Part shown: positions 63,619-64,000 of the stretch, one piece after another | Numbering within the stretch: the first letter of the stretch is position 1 | Layout of the letters: every line of letters starts with the position of its first letter | Source of the DNA: Tribonema minus | Taxonomy: Eukaryota; Sar; Xanthophyceae; Tribonematales; Tribonemataceae | Direction of reading: 5' to 3' | Length of the DNA stretch: 64,000 bases | Assembly: GCA_017506865.1 (NCBI GenBank) | Contig: JAFCMP010000063.1 | Location: forward strand, 297,214 to 361,213 | Notes under the pieces: generated by a model | What the model saw: the letters and a program-made list of their open reading frames with translations, nothing else | Told to the model about the DNA's origin: nothing | Database searches by the model: none | Translations under genes and position numbers: made by a program

Positions 63619-64000
63619 GCAGACAGTGGCCACAACCAGGTCTCGCAGCGCAGTAATTTCCATGCGACGTTATCCCATTCATAAATAAGACTTGACGAGG
63701 TCAGCAATTTTCCTGCTAGGCACCGGCTGAGTGAAGCAACGGTGAAACATGGTTTTCGATTGTCGTGACGCAGCCGCCAGCGTTGCAGAGGCTGACTGAC
63801 ACTGAATCAGGCAACGCAGTCGAACAGCAAGAGGCGAGCACAAGTAGAAGTTCAAGTGAGCAGCCACCATGAGATGGTGCAGATCGCCATGAGGTGTTGA
63901 AACGTACAAACGCGAAGCAAACACCAACTCGATGCGCAAGCTAGACAATCTCAATATGAGAGCAGACATGTTAGCGAAGCAGCAGGCAACGGCAGGCACA

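Overview
The window looks like nuclear DNA of a green alga, most likely a chlorophyte of the Chlorophyceae. This is an inference from spliced genes with GT/AG introns, GC-rich alanine-heavy retrotransposon ORFs in a more AT-rich background, a host gene of the algal PMP-repeat / Cys-rich / multi-membrane-span type, and an intron-containing FAR1-like MULE. There is no operon structure, Shine-Dalgarno pattern or CRISPR array. Host genes are few. Most of the sequence is transposable elements inserted into each other and into introns.

Left part (1-13 kb): the first exon of a small unidentified membrane-anchored protein (minus strand) and two long hairpins (879-1146 and 2660-2781). A 0.7-kb tandem duplication (3455-4830) lies just upstream of retroelement E1. 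E1 (about 5305-12555, plus strand) is a non-LTR retrotransposon of the restriction-like-endonuclease (RLE) type. It encodes zinc fingers, an OTU-like cysteine protease, a reverse transcriptase, a Cys/His knuckle and an endonuclease. Two indels break its reading frame.

Middle-left (13-21 kb): a segmental duplication carrying two tRNA-Arg(ACG) genes in inverted orientation, a perfect 39-bp hairpin, and 3'-end fragments of older E1- and E3-type elements.

Centre (21.3-36.3 kb): a clean nest. Retroelement E2 (same family as E1, minus strand, 5'-truncated) is flanked by the 10-bp duplication AATAAAGTAC. It is split by a 10,510-bp Mutator-like DNA transposon (21792-32301) with 63-bp perfect terminal inverted repeats and the 9-bp target duplication AGCACTATT. 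The MULE encodes a multi-exon transposase (FAR1-type zinc finger, DDE transposase core, SWIM finger) whose last large exon also carries a PDZ-like domain. A second, unidentified spliced gene probably lies on its opposite strand.

Right part (38.7-64 kb): the last exon of a MATE transporter (plus strand), then a large minus-strand gene from about 63.4 to 43.0 kb. That gene has PMP-like repeats, then a Cys-rich domain, then several membrane spans. Its introns hold an intact RLE retrotransposon E3 (43684-49235, one 1779-residue ORF, 11-bp target duplication), a decayed relative E4 (about 52.4-56.5 kb, opposite strand) and a 5'-truncated E1 fragment (57714-58068). One PMP exon contains both a homopolymer frameshift and an in-frame stop, so the host gene may be a pseudogene or contain sequence errors. 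All retroelement insertions whose 3' junction can be read end at a GTAC-containing site.
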